From the NCBI RefSeq assembly GCF_000514775.1, contig NZ_AZWO01000001.1, forward strand, positions 248,001 to 312,000: a stretch of DNA of 64,000 nt. Reading direction: 5' to 3'. Origin of the DNA: Salinispora pacifica CNR114 (GTDB lineage: Bacteria > Actinomycetota > Actinomycetes > Mycobacteriales > Micromonosporaceae). Below the pieces are notes generated by a model. That model saw only the letters and a program-made list of their open reading frames with translations, did not search any database and was not told the DNA's origin. The translations under genes were made by a program, and so were the position numbers. Positions 46,677-54,705 of this stretch are shown piece by piece (the first letter of the stretch is position 1; each line of letters opens with the position of its first letter).

Positions 46677-47579
46677 GTGCGGTTTGGGTTGTTCGGTACC
46701 GGGCACTGGGCGGGCGGGACGCATGGAGCGGGCCTGGCTGCCCATCCCCGTACCGAGTTGGTCGGTGTCTGGGGGCGGGATCCGGCCAAGGCCGCCGTGC
46801 TCGCCGAGCGGTACGGCGTGCCGGCGTTTGCCGACGCCGACGCGTTGATCGAGGCGTGCGAGGCCGTGGCGATCGCCCTGCCACCAGATGTGCAGGTCGA
46901 GCTGGCCACCCGGGCCGCCGCGGCGGGACGGCACCTGCTGCTCGACAAGCCGCTCGCGTTGACCCTCGCCGACGCCGACCGCCTGGTCGCCACGGCCCGG
47001 ACGGCCAAGGTCGCCTCGTTGGTCTTCTTCACCCAGCGCTATCACCAGAACGTCACCACCTTCCTCGCCGCCACCGCCGCGGACGGCGGCTGGGAACACG
47101 CCGAGGCGACCCTCTTCACCTCGATCTTCCAGCCCGGCAGCCCGTACGTGGGCTCTACCTGGCGGCGTGAGCACGGCGGGCTTTGGGACATCGGTCCGCA
47201 CGCGCTGTCCCTGATCCTGCCGGTCATGGGACGGGTCACCCAGGTCGCGGCGATGGACGGCCCCCGGGGCCTGGTGCACCTGCTGCTCACCCACGACAAC
47301 GGCGCCACGAGCAGGCTGTCGCTCACCCTGGACGCCCCCAGTTCAGTGGCCCGCCGGGACATCGTCTTCTACGGCGAGAGCGGCGTCGAGACCGTGCCCG
47401 ACGGCGACGACACCCTGGCCGGGGCGTTCGAGGCGGCGATCGACCAGCTGCTGGCGGAGATCGACTCGGGGACCCGAGACCACCGCCTCGACGTGCGGTT
47501 CGGTCGTGAGGTGGTGGCCATCCTGGCGGCGGCGGAGACGGCCCGCGCCGAGGCCCGCACCGTTGAGGTGCCCGCGTAG
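46677..47579 (+). CDS. Gfo/Idh/MocA-family oxidoreductase
   Basis: 300-aa NAD(P)-dependent dehydrogenase. N-terminal VRFGLFGTGHWAGGTHGAGL is the Rossmann motif, LLLDKPLALTLADADRLV carries the conserved EKP-like lysine (here DKP), and EHGGLWDIGPHALSLIL holds the catalytic-region Asp and His. Probably acts on a sugar or inositol derivative. GTG at 46677 is 6 nt after GGAGG. Confidence 0.85.
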   Translation: MRFGLFGTGHWAGGTHGAGLAAHPRTELVGVWGRDPAKAAVLAERYGVPAFADADALIEACEAVAIALPPDVQVELATRAAAAGRHLLLDKPLALTLADADRLVATARTAKVASLVFFTQRYHQNVTTFLAATAADGGWEHAEATLFTSIFQPGSPYVGSTWRREHGGLWDIGPHALSLILPVMGRVTQVAAMDGPRGLVHLLLTHDNGATSRLSLTLDAPSSVARRDIVFYGESGVETVPDGDDTLAGAFEAAIDQLLAEIDSGTRDHRLDVRFGREVVAILAAAETARAEARTVEVPA

Positions 47580-47597
47580 CCGCCCACCACGTCCCGG

Positions 47598-47634
47598 CCG
47601 GCGTCGGTACGGCGAAGATCCGTACCGACGCCGG
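47598..47634 (+). terminator. 15-bp perfect hairpin after Gfo/Idh gene
   Basis: Arms 47598-47612 and 47620-47634 pair exactly with a 7-nt loop. It separates the oxidoreductase gene from the erm promoter that begins a few bases later. Confidence 0.8.
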
Positions 47635-47641
47635 TACGGCG

Positions 47642-47678
47642 AAAATCTGTCGAACGGGGTGACCGGGGCGACTACAGT
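47642..47678 (+). promoter_or_regulatory. Candidate erm promoter with upstream A-tract
   Basis: A TACAGT -10 at 47673-47678 lies 7 nt before the ATG of the leader ORF, so transcription would start at or next to that codon. AAAAT at 47642-47646 sits just upstream of the poorly defined -35 (TCGAAC region), the layout of WhiB7-dependent antibiotic-resistance promoters. WhiB7 control is inference. Confidence 0.45.
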
Positions 47679-47685
47679 CCGGGTC

Positions 47686-47799
47686 ATGTTCGCGTACCCC
47701 CTGACCAAGTGGGCCGCCGTGCCGGCGACCCGCGGGCCGTTGTTGGTGGCCCGCCCGCGCGTTCGGCGTCCGGCCCCGGCCGGCGCCCGCCGCGCCTGA
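47686..47799 (+). CDS. Possible leaderless leader peptide of erm
   Basis: 37-aa ORF starting MFAYPLTKWAAVPATRG and becoming Arg/Pro/Ala-rich. Its ATG coincides with the predicted transcription start, so the mRNA would be leaderless; it ends 119 nt before erm. Macrolide-inducible erm genes are often preceded by a short ORF on which a drug-bound ribosome stalls. No known stalling motif is recognised here, so coding status is uncertain. Confidence 0.45.
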   Translation: MFAYPLTKWAAVPATRGPLLVARPRVRRPAPAGARRA

Positions 47800-47853
47800 C
47801 CCAACCGCGCACCGCGCGCCAGCGCCGAGGGCCGTCCGAGTCCCGATTCATCC

Positions 47854-47908
47854 GGACAGGCCCCGATTCCGGCTGCCTGTCCAGCGTCGCCACCGGGCGA
47901 CAGACAGG
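47854..47908 (+). promoter_or_regulatory. Alternative hairpins over the erm ribosome-binding site
   Basis: Segment 1 (47854-47861, GGACAGGC) pairs perfectly with segment 2 (47875-47882, GCCTGTCC). Segment 2 can instead pair through CCTGTC (47876-47881) with GACAGG (47903-47908), which covers the AGGA ribosome-binding site before the ATG at 47919. A third hairpin, 47886-47891 with 47896-47901, lies inside that loop. The two states are mutually exclusive, as in translational attenuators. Confidence 0.6.
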
Positions 47909-47918
47909 ACGACGATCC

Positions 47919-48713
47919 ATGGCGCCCCGCCGTACCCGAGCAACCGAACGCGACCGGTCCCGTCGCATCCTCTCCCAGAACTTTCTCGTTGATCCGGCCG
48001 CGGTCAACCGGCTGACCCGGGCGACCCGGCCCGACCCGGACCGCCTCCTGCTGGAGGTGGGTGCCGGGCGTGGCCAGCTGACCCGGCTGCTCGCCGCCCA
48101 CAGCCGTCGCCTCATCGCCTACGAGGTAGATCCGGTCGCCGCCGCCGAACTGGTCCGAAGCTGCGCGGATCTGCCCACTGTGACCTGTCGGCAGGCCGAC
48201 TTCCTGACCGCCCCGCCGCCGCGGGCGCCCTTCGACGTGGTCGGCAACATTCCGTGGTCGCTGACCTCCGCAGTGGTCCGCTGGTGCCTGGCCGCGCCGA
48301 GCCTGCGCACGGCCACCCTGCTCACCCAACTCGAGTACGCCCGCAAGCGCAGCGGTGACTACGGGCGGTGGACGCGGTTGACCGTGCGCAGTTGGCCGGA
48401 GTTCAGCTGGCGGCTGGCCGGGCGGGTGCCCCGGACGGCGTTCCGTCCGGTCCCGCGGGTGGACGCCGGAATCCTGCGGATCGAGCGCCGCCGGGAGCCG
48501 TTGCTGCCGGCGGCGGCGCTGCCCGCGTACCAGCGGATGGTGGAGTTGGGCTTCGACGGCGTCGGCGGCTCGCTCGCGGCGTCGCTGGCCCGCCACCACC
48601 CGCGGGCGCGGCTGGCGGCGGCGCTGCGCGCGACCCGACTCGATCCGGCGACCCCGGTCGGCCAGGTCTGGCCGGAGCAGTGGCTGGTGCTGTTCCGTCT
48701 GCTGTGGCGTTAG
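47919..48713 (+). CDS. erm: 23S rRNA adenine-N6 methyltransferase, Erm family (MyrB/ErmW-like)
   Basis: 264-aa enzyme methylating A2058 (E. coli numbering) of 23S rRNA, giving macrolide-lincosamide-streptogramin B resistance. The start RDRSRRILSQNFLVDPAAVNRL, SAM site LLLEVGAGRGQLTRLLA and catalytic motif VVGNIPWSLTSAVVRW are Erm signatures; the C-terminal helical domain is complete. The N-terminus resembles the Micromonospora mycinamicin-resistance enzyme. No macrolide biosynthesis genes are in view, so it is resident resistance. Its stop overlaps the convergent DUF2795 gene by 4 nt. Confidence 0.92.
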   Translation: MAPRRTRATERDRSRRILSQNFLVDPAAVNRLTRATRPDPDRLLLEVGAGRGQLTRLLAAHSRRLIAYEVDPVAAAELVRSCADLPTVTCRQADFLTAPPPRAPFDVVGNIPWSLTSAVVRWCLAAPSLRTATLLTQLEYARKRSGDYGRWTRLTVRSWPEFSWRLAGRVPRTAFRPVPRVDAGILRIERRREPLLPAAALPAYQRMVELGFDGVGGSLAASLARHHPRARLAAALRATRLDPATPVGQVWPEQWLVLFRLLWR

Positions 48714-48898
48714 CGCAGCTTCAGCGCCTCCGACAGCTCGGCCGGTGAGTTGAAGCTCCCCTCCGGCAGCAGCCGCAGCGCCTGCAGCATCTCCGTGCTC
48801 AGCCCGTTCTCCTGGCCCCACCGGACCAGGTCCTTGCGGGAGACGGGGTAGGCGAGGGCGGCGAAATAGTCCTGCAACTGCGCGCCGGAGACGGTCAT
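48710..48898 (-). CDS. DUF2795-family small protein
   Basis: 62-aa protein beginning MTVSGAQLQDYFAALAYPVS and ending FNSPAELSEALKLR. The pattern (Leu-x-x-Tyr-Pro-x-x-K-x-D-L ... Leu-Pro-x-x-x-F-x-S-P-x-E-L) is that of DUF2795, helical, function unknown. ATG at 48898 preferred; the longer open frame lacks support. Confidence 0.82.
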   Translation of the reverse strand: MTVSGAQLQDYFAALAYPVSRKDLVRWGQENGLSTEMLQALRLLPEGSFNSPAELSEALKLR

Positions 48899-48990
48899 GG
48901 GGCCGGATACCCGCTCCGCGTGCCGGCACACCGGGTGGCCCACCCGGCCGGCTGGGTTTGCCCACCCGGCGGGCAGGGTAGCCGCTCGGC

Positions 48991-50247
48991 ATGCTGGTGC
49001 GGCGGCTCGGCGCCCCGAGCGATTTTGACCCGTTGCTGGAGCGCGCCCGGGACGCCCGGATCGTGATGCTCGGGGAGGCGACCCACGGCAGCCATGACTA
49101 CTACCGGCTGCGCGGGGAGCTGACCCGGCGGTTGATCGCCGAAGGGGGTTTCTCGTTCGTCGCGGTGGAGGGGGACTGGCCGGACTGCGACCGGGTACAC
49201 CGCTCGGTCACGGCCGCCCCCGACGCCGCCGTTGAACCGCAGGCCGCCCTCGAACGGTTCGAACGGTGGCCCACCTGGATGTGGGCGAACGCGGAGGTGG
49301 CCCGCTTCTGCCGCTGGCTGCGGGAGTGGAACGGGCAGCGGCCCGGACCGGAACGGGTCGGCTTCCACGGGTTGGACGTCTACAGCCTGTGGGAGTCGAT
49401 GCAGGCCATCTTCGACTACCTGGGGGAGGAGGCGCCGGCGGCGCTGGACGCCGCGCAGGACGCCTACCGGTGCTTCGAGCCGTACGGACGGCGGATCGAG
49501 GAGTACGGCACAGCGAGCCGGTTCGTCTCCGCGCGCTGTGAGGACGAGGTGGTCTGCCTGCTGGCACGGATTCGGGAACACGCCGCGACCGACGGCGCGG
49601 ACGCCTTCTCGACCTGGCAGAACGCGGAGGTCGTCTCCGGCGCGGAGCGGTACTACCGGGCCATGATCGGGGGTGGACCGGAGTCGTGGAACATCCGGGA
49701 CCACCACATGGCAGACACGCTGGACCGGCTGTTGGAGCGCTACGGCCCGGGGGCACGTGGGGTGGTGTGGGCCCACAACACCCACGTCGGGGACGCGCGG
49801 GCAACCGATATGGTCGCGGACGGCATGGTGAGCCTGGGCCAGTTGGCCCGGGAGCGGCACGGCCGGGACGATGTCGTCCTGGTTGGGTTCGGTAGCCATC
49901 GGGGCACGGTGGTCGCCGCGCCGCACTGGGGCTCGCCGGCCGAGAAGATGAACGTTCCGCCGGCCCGGGAGGGGTCGGTGGAACGGCGGCTACACGAGCT
50001 GCTACCCGAACAGGCAGTGCTGATCTTCGATGGCGCCGACCAGCCCGGCTGGGTGACCGAGCCGCTGGACCACCGGGCGATCGGGGTGGTCTACAACCCC
50101 TCGTTCGAGTCCTGGGGCAATTATCAGCCGACCCGGCTGGGGGAGCGGTACGACGGGTTCGTCTGGTGTGACGAGGCGACCGCGCTGGACCCACTGCCCG
50201 CTCGGGGCACCCGCGGTGAGTTGGAGACGTATCCAGCCGGGGTGTAG
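48991..50247 (+). CDS. Erythromycin-esterase-family protein
   Basis: 418-aa EreA/EreB-superfamily hydrolase. Conserved blocks: MLGEATHGSHDYYRLRGEL with the active-site Glu/His near 28-32, FVAVEGDWPDCDRVHR, RVGFHGLDVYSLWESM, VVWAHNTHVGDARATDM with another His. Members near resistance genes can open macrolactones, but many relatives do not. The location 280 bp after erm with one small gene between suggests a macrolide link; substrate is unproven. Confidence 0.87.
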   Translation: MLVRRLGAPSDFDPLLERARDARIVMLGEATHGSHDYYRLRGELTRRLIAEGGFSFVAVEGDWPDCDRVHRSVTAAPDAAVEPQAALERFERWPTWMWANAEVARFCRWLREWNGQRPGPERVGFHGLDVYSLWESMQAIFDYLGEEAPAALDAAQDAYRCFEPYGRRIEEYGTASRFVSARCEDEVVCLLARIREHAATDGADAFSTWQNAEVVSGAERYYRAMIGGGPESWNIRDHHMADTLDRLLERYGPGARGVVWAHNTHVGDARATDMVADGMVSLGQLARERHGRDDVVLVGFGSHRGTVVAAPHWGSPAEKMNVPPAREGSVERRLHELLPEQAVLIFDGADQPGWVTEPLDHRAIGVVYNPSFESWGNYQPTRLGERYDGFVWCDEATALDPLPARGTRGELETYPAGV

Positions 50248-50287
50248 CGGGCGTCGCCAAGGAGCGGCCCCGGTTCACGCACCACGG

Positions 50288-50336
50288 GAGGGACCCCTGC
50301 TCCGGCACGTCACGCGTACCGGGGCAAGGGTCCCTC
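50288..50336. terminator. Bidirectional hairpin between esterase and MMPL genes
   Basis: GAGGGACCC at 50288-50296 pairs exactly with GGGTCCCTC at 50328-50336; the inner CCGG/CCGG extends the stem with mismatches. It lies between two convergent stops. Confidence 0.75.
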
Positions 50337-50346
50337 GTCGTCGACC

Positions 50347-52554
50347 TCAGGTGCGGGCGGGCTCCTGCTCCGCCAGGTGGCTACGCAGTCCCTCACCCTC
50401 TACGTCCACGTTGGGCAGGACCCGGTTCAGCCAGCGCGGCAGCCACCAGCCGGCGTCGCCGAGCAGGGACATGACCGCCGGCACGATCGTCATCCGGACC
50501 ACGAACGCATCGATGGCGACGCCGACCGCCAGCGCGAAGCCCATCGACTTGATCACCGGGTCCTCCATGAAGATGAAGCCACCGAAGACGGAGATCATGA
50601 TGAGCGCGGCCGCGGTGACCACCCGGGCACCGTGCCCCATCCCGTTGATGGTGGCCTGCCGGGCGGTGTCGCCGTGGACGAAGTCCTCCCGCATCCGGGA
50701 GACGAGGAAGACCTCGTAGTCCATCGCCAGTCCGAAGAGGATACCGATGAGCAGGATCGGCAGGAAGCTGATCAGCGGCCCCGGTGTGTCCAGACCGACC
50801 AGGTCGGCGAGGTGGCCCTGCTGGAAGACCGCGACGGTGAGTCCGAAAGTGGCCGCCACGGTGAGCAGGAAGCCCAGCGCGGCCTTCACCGGCACCAGCA
50901 GCGAGCGGAACACCAGCATCAACAGCACGATCGACAGCCCGACCACCAGGAGTAGATAGATCGGCAGGGCGTCGGTGAGCTTCTCCGAGACGTCGATGCC
51001 GATCGCGGTCACCCCGGTGAGTAGCACCTCGGCACCCTGGATGCCGCCGACCGAGCCGCGGATGTCGTCCACCACCTGCTCGGTCGCCGGGTCGGTGGGT
51101 CCGGTCTCCGGGATCACGCCGAGCAGGGCGGTCCGCCCGTCCGGACTCAGCTGCGGTGGCGTCACGGCCAGGACGTTGTTGGTGTCCTGGACCAGGGCCG
51201 CGACCTGGGGCACGGCTGTCGCTGTCGCCTCCGGGCTGTCCCCGGCCACCACGATCGCCAGCCGACCGGTGAAGCCCGGTCCGAAGCCCTCGCTGATCAG
51301 GTCGTTGGAGACCCGGGCCGGTGAGCCGACCGGCGCGGTCCCCTGGTCCGGGAGGGCCAGCCGCATGTCGGAGGTGGGCAGCGCGAGCACGCCCAGCCCG
51401 AGCAGGGCGACCAGGATCACCGGCACCCGGAACCGGATGACCAGCCGGGCCCAGCGGAAGCCGAATGTGGAGCGGTCCTCGGCCGACGCGATCGGCTCGG
51501 GTGTGTCCGTTCCGGGCTCGGTCGCGGTGGCCCGGTACTGGTGCCGTTGCTTGCGACGGAGCACCCGGCGGCCGGCGAAGCCGAGCAGCGCCGGCTGCAG
51601 GGTGAGGGCGACCAGCACGGCGATGACGACCGTTCCGGCGGCGGCCAAACCCATGACGGTCAGGAACGGGATGTTCACCACCGCCAGACCGGAGAGCGCG
51701 ATGACCACGGTGGCGCCGGCGAAGAGCACGGCCGAGCCGGCGGTGCCGACCGCCCGGCCGACCGCCTCGTCCGGCGGCAGCCCCTCGAGCAGGTTCTGCC
51801 GGTAGCGGGAGGTGATGAAGAGCGAGTAGTCGATGCCGACCGCGAGACCGAGCATCAGGGCGAGGATTGGCGCGGTGCTGGTCAACTCAACCGTGCCGCT
51901 GAGCGCGTAGAGACCGGCCATGCCGACGCCGACCCCGATCAGCGCGTTCAGCATGGTCATTCCCGCTGCTACCAGCGAGCCGAAGGTGATGACCAGGACG
52001 ACCGCCGCGACGGCGACGCCGATCACCTCGGAGGAGCCGGCCTGCGGCTCGGCGTTGAGCACCTCACCGCCGGGGGCCACCTGCCAGCCCTGCGCCTTGG
52101 CCGCGGCGCCGACCTGCTCGTACGCCTCCCGCTCTTCGTCGGTGACCTTGTCCGCGCCCTCGGTGAACTGGACCTGGATCAGCCCGTACTGGCCGTCCGG
52201 GCTGATGGCCTGGGCTGTGAGTGGGTCCACCGCGGCGGTCACGCCGGGCAGCGTCGCGGCCTCCTGGGTGACTTCGGTGGCCACCGCCTGGCCCTGCGGG
52301 GTGCCGAGCAGGCCCGGCTGCGGGGCTTTGAGCGCGATTGTGCCGGTAGCGCCGCTGGCCGCCGAGAACTGTTCATCGAGCAGATCCCGCGCCTGCTGCG
52401 ACTCGGTGCCGGGCATGCTGAAGTCGCTCGCCGTCGGGCCGCGCAGGTTCAGGGCCGCCAGGCCGAGACCGACGAGCACGACTAGCCAGATCGCGGCGAC
52501 GAGGCGTCGTCTGCGCATCGCGCCGCGGCCGAGCCGATAGAGCAGGGTCGACAT
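50347..52554 (-). CDS. MMPL-family RND exporter
   Basis: 735-aa transporter with two six-helix blocks and two large external loops. First TM follows RRRRLVAAIWLVVLVGLGLA; GLAVGIDYSLFITSRYRQNL (near 240) and GLAMDYEVFLVSRMREDF (near 615) are the paired proton-relay motifs. Exports lipids or drugs in the family. ATG at 52554. Its regulator gene is directly upstream on the same strand, 31 bp away. Confidence 0.93.
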   Translation of the reverse strand: MSTLLYRLGRGAMRRRRLVAAIWLVVLVGLGLAALNLRGPTASDFSMPGTESQQARDLLDEQFSAASGATGTIALKAPQPGLLGTPQGQAVATEVTQEAATLPGVTAAVDPLTAQAISPDGQYGLIQVQFTEGADKVTDEEREAYEQVGAAAKAQGWQVAPGGEVLNAEPQAGSSEVIGVAVAAVVLVITFGSLVAAGMTMLNALIGVGVGMAGLYALSGTVELTSTAPILALMLGLAVGIDYSLFITSRYRQNLLEGLPPDEAVGRAVGTAGSAVLFAGATVVIALSGLAVVNIPFLTVMGLAAAGTVVIAVLVALTLQPALLGFAGRRVLRRKQRHQYRATATEPGTDTPEPIASAEDRSTFGFRWARLVIRFRVPVILVALLGLGVLALPTSDMRLALPDQGTAPVGSPARVSNDLISEGFGPGFTGRLAIVVAGDSPEATATAVPQVAALVQDTNNVLAVTPPQLSPDGRTALLGVIPETGPTDPATEQVVDDIRGSVGGIQGAEVLLTGVTAIGIDVSEKLTDALPIYLLLVVGLSIVLLMLVFRSLLVPVKAALGFLLTVAATFGLTVAVFQQGHLADLVGLDTPGPLISFLPILLIGILFGLAMDYEVFLVSRMREDFVHGDTARQATINGMGHGARVVTAAALIMISVFGGFIFMEDPVIKSMGFALAVGVAIDAFVVRMTIVPAVMSLLGDAGWWLPRWLNRVLPNVDVEGEGLRSHLAEQEPART

Positions 52555-52585
52555 GGGTCGATGTCCTCCGTCGTTATTGGTTGGG

Positions 52586-53134
52586 TCAGTTGACCGGTTC
52601 GAGTGCCCGGCGGACCAGCACGAGCAGCGCCGGACGTAGCTCCGCCTCGGGGAGATCGATGAATTCGCCGCACGTCTCGGCGATGCCCGCGAGGATCACC
52701 AGCGCCGCGACCCGGGCAGCCGGGCGGTCGGAATGTCCGGCGAAGGCATGGACGAGCCGATCTGGGATGTGTTGTAGGTGGCTGAAGGGGGGTTGCTGGA
52801 ACAGGCCGGGGAACTCACCGCGGAGGAACGCGGTCTCGCGGCGGAACCGGACCGCCAGGTCGACGAAGCCCTCGGCCGCGATCCGTTGCGCCTCCGCCGG
52901 GTTACTCGCGCCGGCGATGCGCTCGTCGAGCTCCCGTAGCTGGTCGATCGGCCGGGCTACCAATTCGGCAAGAATCGCCTTCTTGTCGGCGAAGTGGTAG
53001 AGCACCGCCGCCTTCGAACAGCCCACGTCTGCCGCGATGTCCTGCAACGACGTGCCCCGGTAGCCGGATTGCGCAAACCGTCGCCCCGCCGCCGCGAGAA
53101 TATCAGCGTGCCGCTCGGGCGCTGCCCGTGTCAT
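52586..53134 (-). CDS. TetR-family regulator of the MMPL operon
   Basis: 182-aa repressor. HTH at about 8-54: ILAAAGRRFAQSGYRGTSLQ and IAADVGCSKAAVLYHFADKK. ATG at 53134 is preceded by GAGGAGGTGGG. A perfect 16-bp palindrome begins 29 bp upstream of the ATG, so the regulator likely represses its own operon with the exporter. Confidence 0.9.
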   Translation of the reverse strand: MTRAAPERHADILAAAGRRFAQSGYRGTSLQDIAADVGCSKAAVLYHFADKKAILAELVARPIDQLRELDERIAGASNPAEAQRIAAEGFVDLAVRFRRETAFLRGEFPGLFQQPPFSHLQHIPDRLVHAFAGHSDRPAARVAALVILAGIAETCGEFIDLPEAELRPALLVLVRRALEPVN

Positions 53135-53162
53135 GTCGGTCCCACCTCCTCGAACAGCATGC

Positions 53163-53178
53163 CTGACCGATCGGTCAG
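53163..53178. promoter_or_regulatory. Perfect 16-bp palindrome, probable TetR operator
   Basis: CTGACCGATCGGTCAG at 53163-53178, 29 bp upstream of the TetR start. TGACC(G)/(C)GGTCA is a usual TetR half-site arrangement (the GACCGATCGGTC type). Confidence 0.8.
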
Positions 53179-53241
53179 ATGCCGACTGATGGGCGATCCA
53201 GTGGCGTTCGCCACACCCGGACGAGCCTCGCCGGGCACAGT

Positions 53242-53333
53242 GACCGCCGCGGCGAGGGCGTTTCGGGTAGTGCCGGCGACCGCCGTGGCGAGGCCGTTTG
53301 GGGGTAGTGCCGGCGACCGCCGCGGCGAGGGCG
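53242..53333. repeat. 36-37-bp tandem repeat, two and a half units
   Basis: Units begin GACCGCCG at 53242, 53278 and 53315; each contains GCGAGGGCG/GCGAGGCCG, TTT(C/G)GGG and TAGTGCCGGC. The third stops after 19 nt. Lies in the TetR-ligD gap, overlapping no supported gene. Confidence 0.75.
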
Positions 53334-53431
53334 CTCCGGGCGCCGCCGGTTCCGGCCCACGGCTGGCTGACGTGTCCGTGTTGACGGCCAGTTGGGTTGA
53401 CCGCCGTCCCGGCTGCCGGCAGTGTGATCAG

Positions 53432-54391
53432 ATGGGCAAGGTCGAGGAGACCCGGGACGGGGTGGCACTGACCAACCTGAGTCAGCCGCTGTTCGACGGT
53501 GCGGGCGCGACAAAGCGCGACCTGGTGAACTACCTGGACGCGGTGCGCGACCGGATTCTGCCGCACCTGCGGGAACGGCCGCTGTCGGTCATGCGGGTGC
53601 GCCCCGGGCAGCCCCCGTTCATGCAGAAGAACCTGCCGAAGTACACCCCGGACTGGGTTCCTCGTACGGCGGTGTGGGCGGCAGCGTCGCACCGCGAGAT
53701 CTCGTACGCCCTCTGCGGCGACCGACGGACGTTGCTCTGGCTCGCCAACCAGCGGGCGGTGGAGTTTCACCCCACCCTCGCCACGGTCGCCGCGCTGCAG
53801 TGCCCGACCCACCTGGTGCTCGACCTGGACCCGCCGGAGGGCGCCCCGTTCGAGGTGGCGGTGGCCGCGGCCCTCCTGGTCCGGCGGGCGCTCGCCGGAG
53901 CCGGGCTTGCCGGGGCGGTGAAGACCAGTGGTGCCAAGGGGGTGCACGTGTTCGTGCCGGTGGCGGCGGAGGCGACGGCGGAGGAACTTGCCGCCGCCAC
54001 CCGAGCGCTCGCGCTTCGGGCGGCACGCCTCGATCCGGACCTCGCGACGACCGCCTTCATCCGGGAGGACCGGAGTGGGAAGGTCTTCATCGACTCCACC
54101 CGAGCTGGTGGGGCGACGGTGGTGGCCGCCTACAGTCCGCGGCTGCGGCCCGGCGTGCCGGTGTCGTTTCCGGTGCCCTGGGATCTCCTGCCGTCGGTCA
54201 CGCCCACCGATTTCACGATTCAGACCGTGCCCGCCCTGGTCGCCGCGGCGGACCCGTGGGCGGACGGAATGCCCACGGCGCAGCGGCTCCCGGCCGACCT
54301 GATCGTCGAGGGGCGCACCATCCCGGTGGCTCGGGTGCAGGCGATGCAGGAGGGGAAGCGTCGGGCCCGTGCCCGGCGGGCCGCCGGCTGA
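53432..54391 (+). CDS. LigD-type primase-polymerase (PolDom/AEP), stand-alone
   Basis: 319-aa nucleic-acid polymerase of bacterial non-homologous end joining. Visible signatures are LSQPLFDGAGATKRDLVNYL, FMQKNLPKYTPDWV, metal-binding LVLDLDPPEG (DxD), the KTSGAKGVHVFVPV block and IDSTRAGGATVVAAYSPR. No ligase or nuclease domain and no ku gene in view. ATG at 53432; upstream in-frame sequence falls in the tandem repeat. Fills short gaps with ribonucleotides in the family. Confidence 0.88.
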   Translation: MGKVEETRDGVALTNLSQPLFDGAGATKRDLVNYLDAVRDRILPHLRERPLSVMRVRPGQPPFMQKNLPKYTPDWVPRTAVWAAASHREISYALCGDRRTLLWLANQRAVEFHPTLATVAALQCPTHLVLDLDPPEGAPFEVAVAAALLVRRALAGAGLAGAVKTSGAKGVHVFVPVAAEATAEELAAATRALALRAARLDPDLATTAFIREDRSGKVFIDSTRAGGATVVAAYSPRLRPGVPVSFPVPWDLLPSVTPTDFTIQTVPALVAAADPWADGMPTAQRLPADLIVEGRTIPVARVQAMQEGKRRARARRAAG

Positions 54392-54410
54392 ATGGGTCAT
54401 TGCTTCGCGG

Positions 54411-54497
54411 TCAGCCGGCGGCCAGATCGAGGACGTCGGCGAGTTCTGCTGGAGCAGACAACATCGGCCAGTGCCCCGGGTACAGGTCGAAACGGTG
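54411..54497 (-). pseudogene. C-terminal remnant of an alpha/beta-hydrolase
   Basis: The minus strand reads HRFDLYPGHWPMLSAPAEL then ADVLDLAAG and a TGA at 54411. PGHWPMLS-x-P-x-E-L is the usual end of esterase/lipase-type hydrolases, with the catalytic His in GHWP. A TAG lies directly upstream and no other part of the gene is nearby, so this is a relic. Confidence 0.6.
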
Positions 54498-54600
54498 CTA
54501 TGGCGGCTGGGTGGAGGGAGGCCAGGGCCGGTACTCCGGCGTGCAACAACTCCCGGAAGGCGTCGCTGTGCGAGCATGAAAACCTTGGTAACTTGTCACG

Positions 54601-54693
54601 GTGCCCCGCCCGACCGCGAGGTCAGGCGGGGCACTGTTGTGGCGGGGTGCTGGTGGGACACCCCCGGTGGCTGCGCCCTTGGCGGCCACCGGG
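54601..54693. terminator. Two hairpins between ligD-type gene and pore-former gene
   Basis: First: 54601-54610 with 54625-54634, perfect 10 bp. Second: 54663-54671 with 54685-54693, perfect 9 bp, followed on the plus strand by TCCCGTTTT. The second ends 12 bp from the pore-former stop and could serve it, although the U tract is on the other strand. Confidence 0.7.
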
Positions 54694-54705
54694 TCCCGTT
54701 TTAAC

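Noticed and set aside
47919..48713. RsmA/KsgA housekeeping dimethyltransferase instead of Erm
   Set aside because: The NIPWSLTS motif and RSRRILSQNFL start are of the Erm type; KsgA has NLPYN. Phylogenetic placement would settle it.
52586..54577. TetR gene as a 663-aa protein
   Set aside because: The extra N-terminal 480 residues are antisense to the LigD-type gene; the real start is the ATG at 53134 with its own ribosome-binding site.
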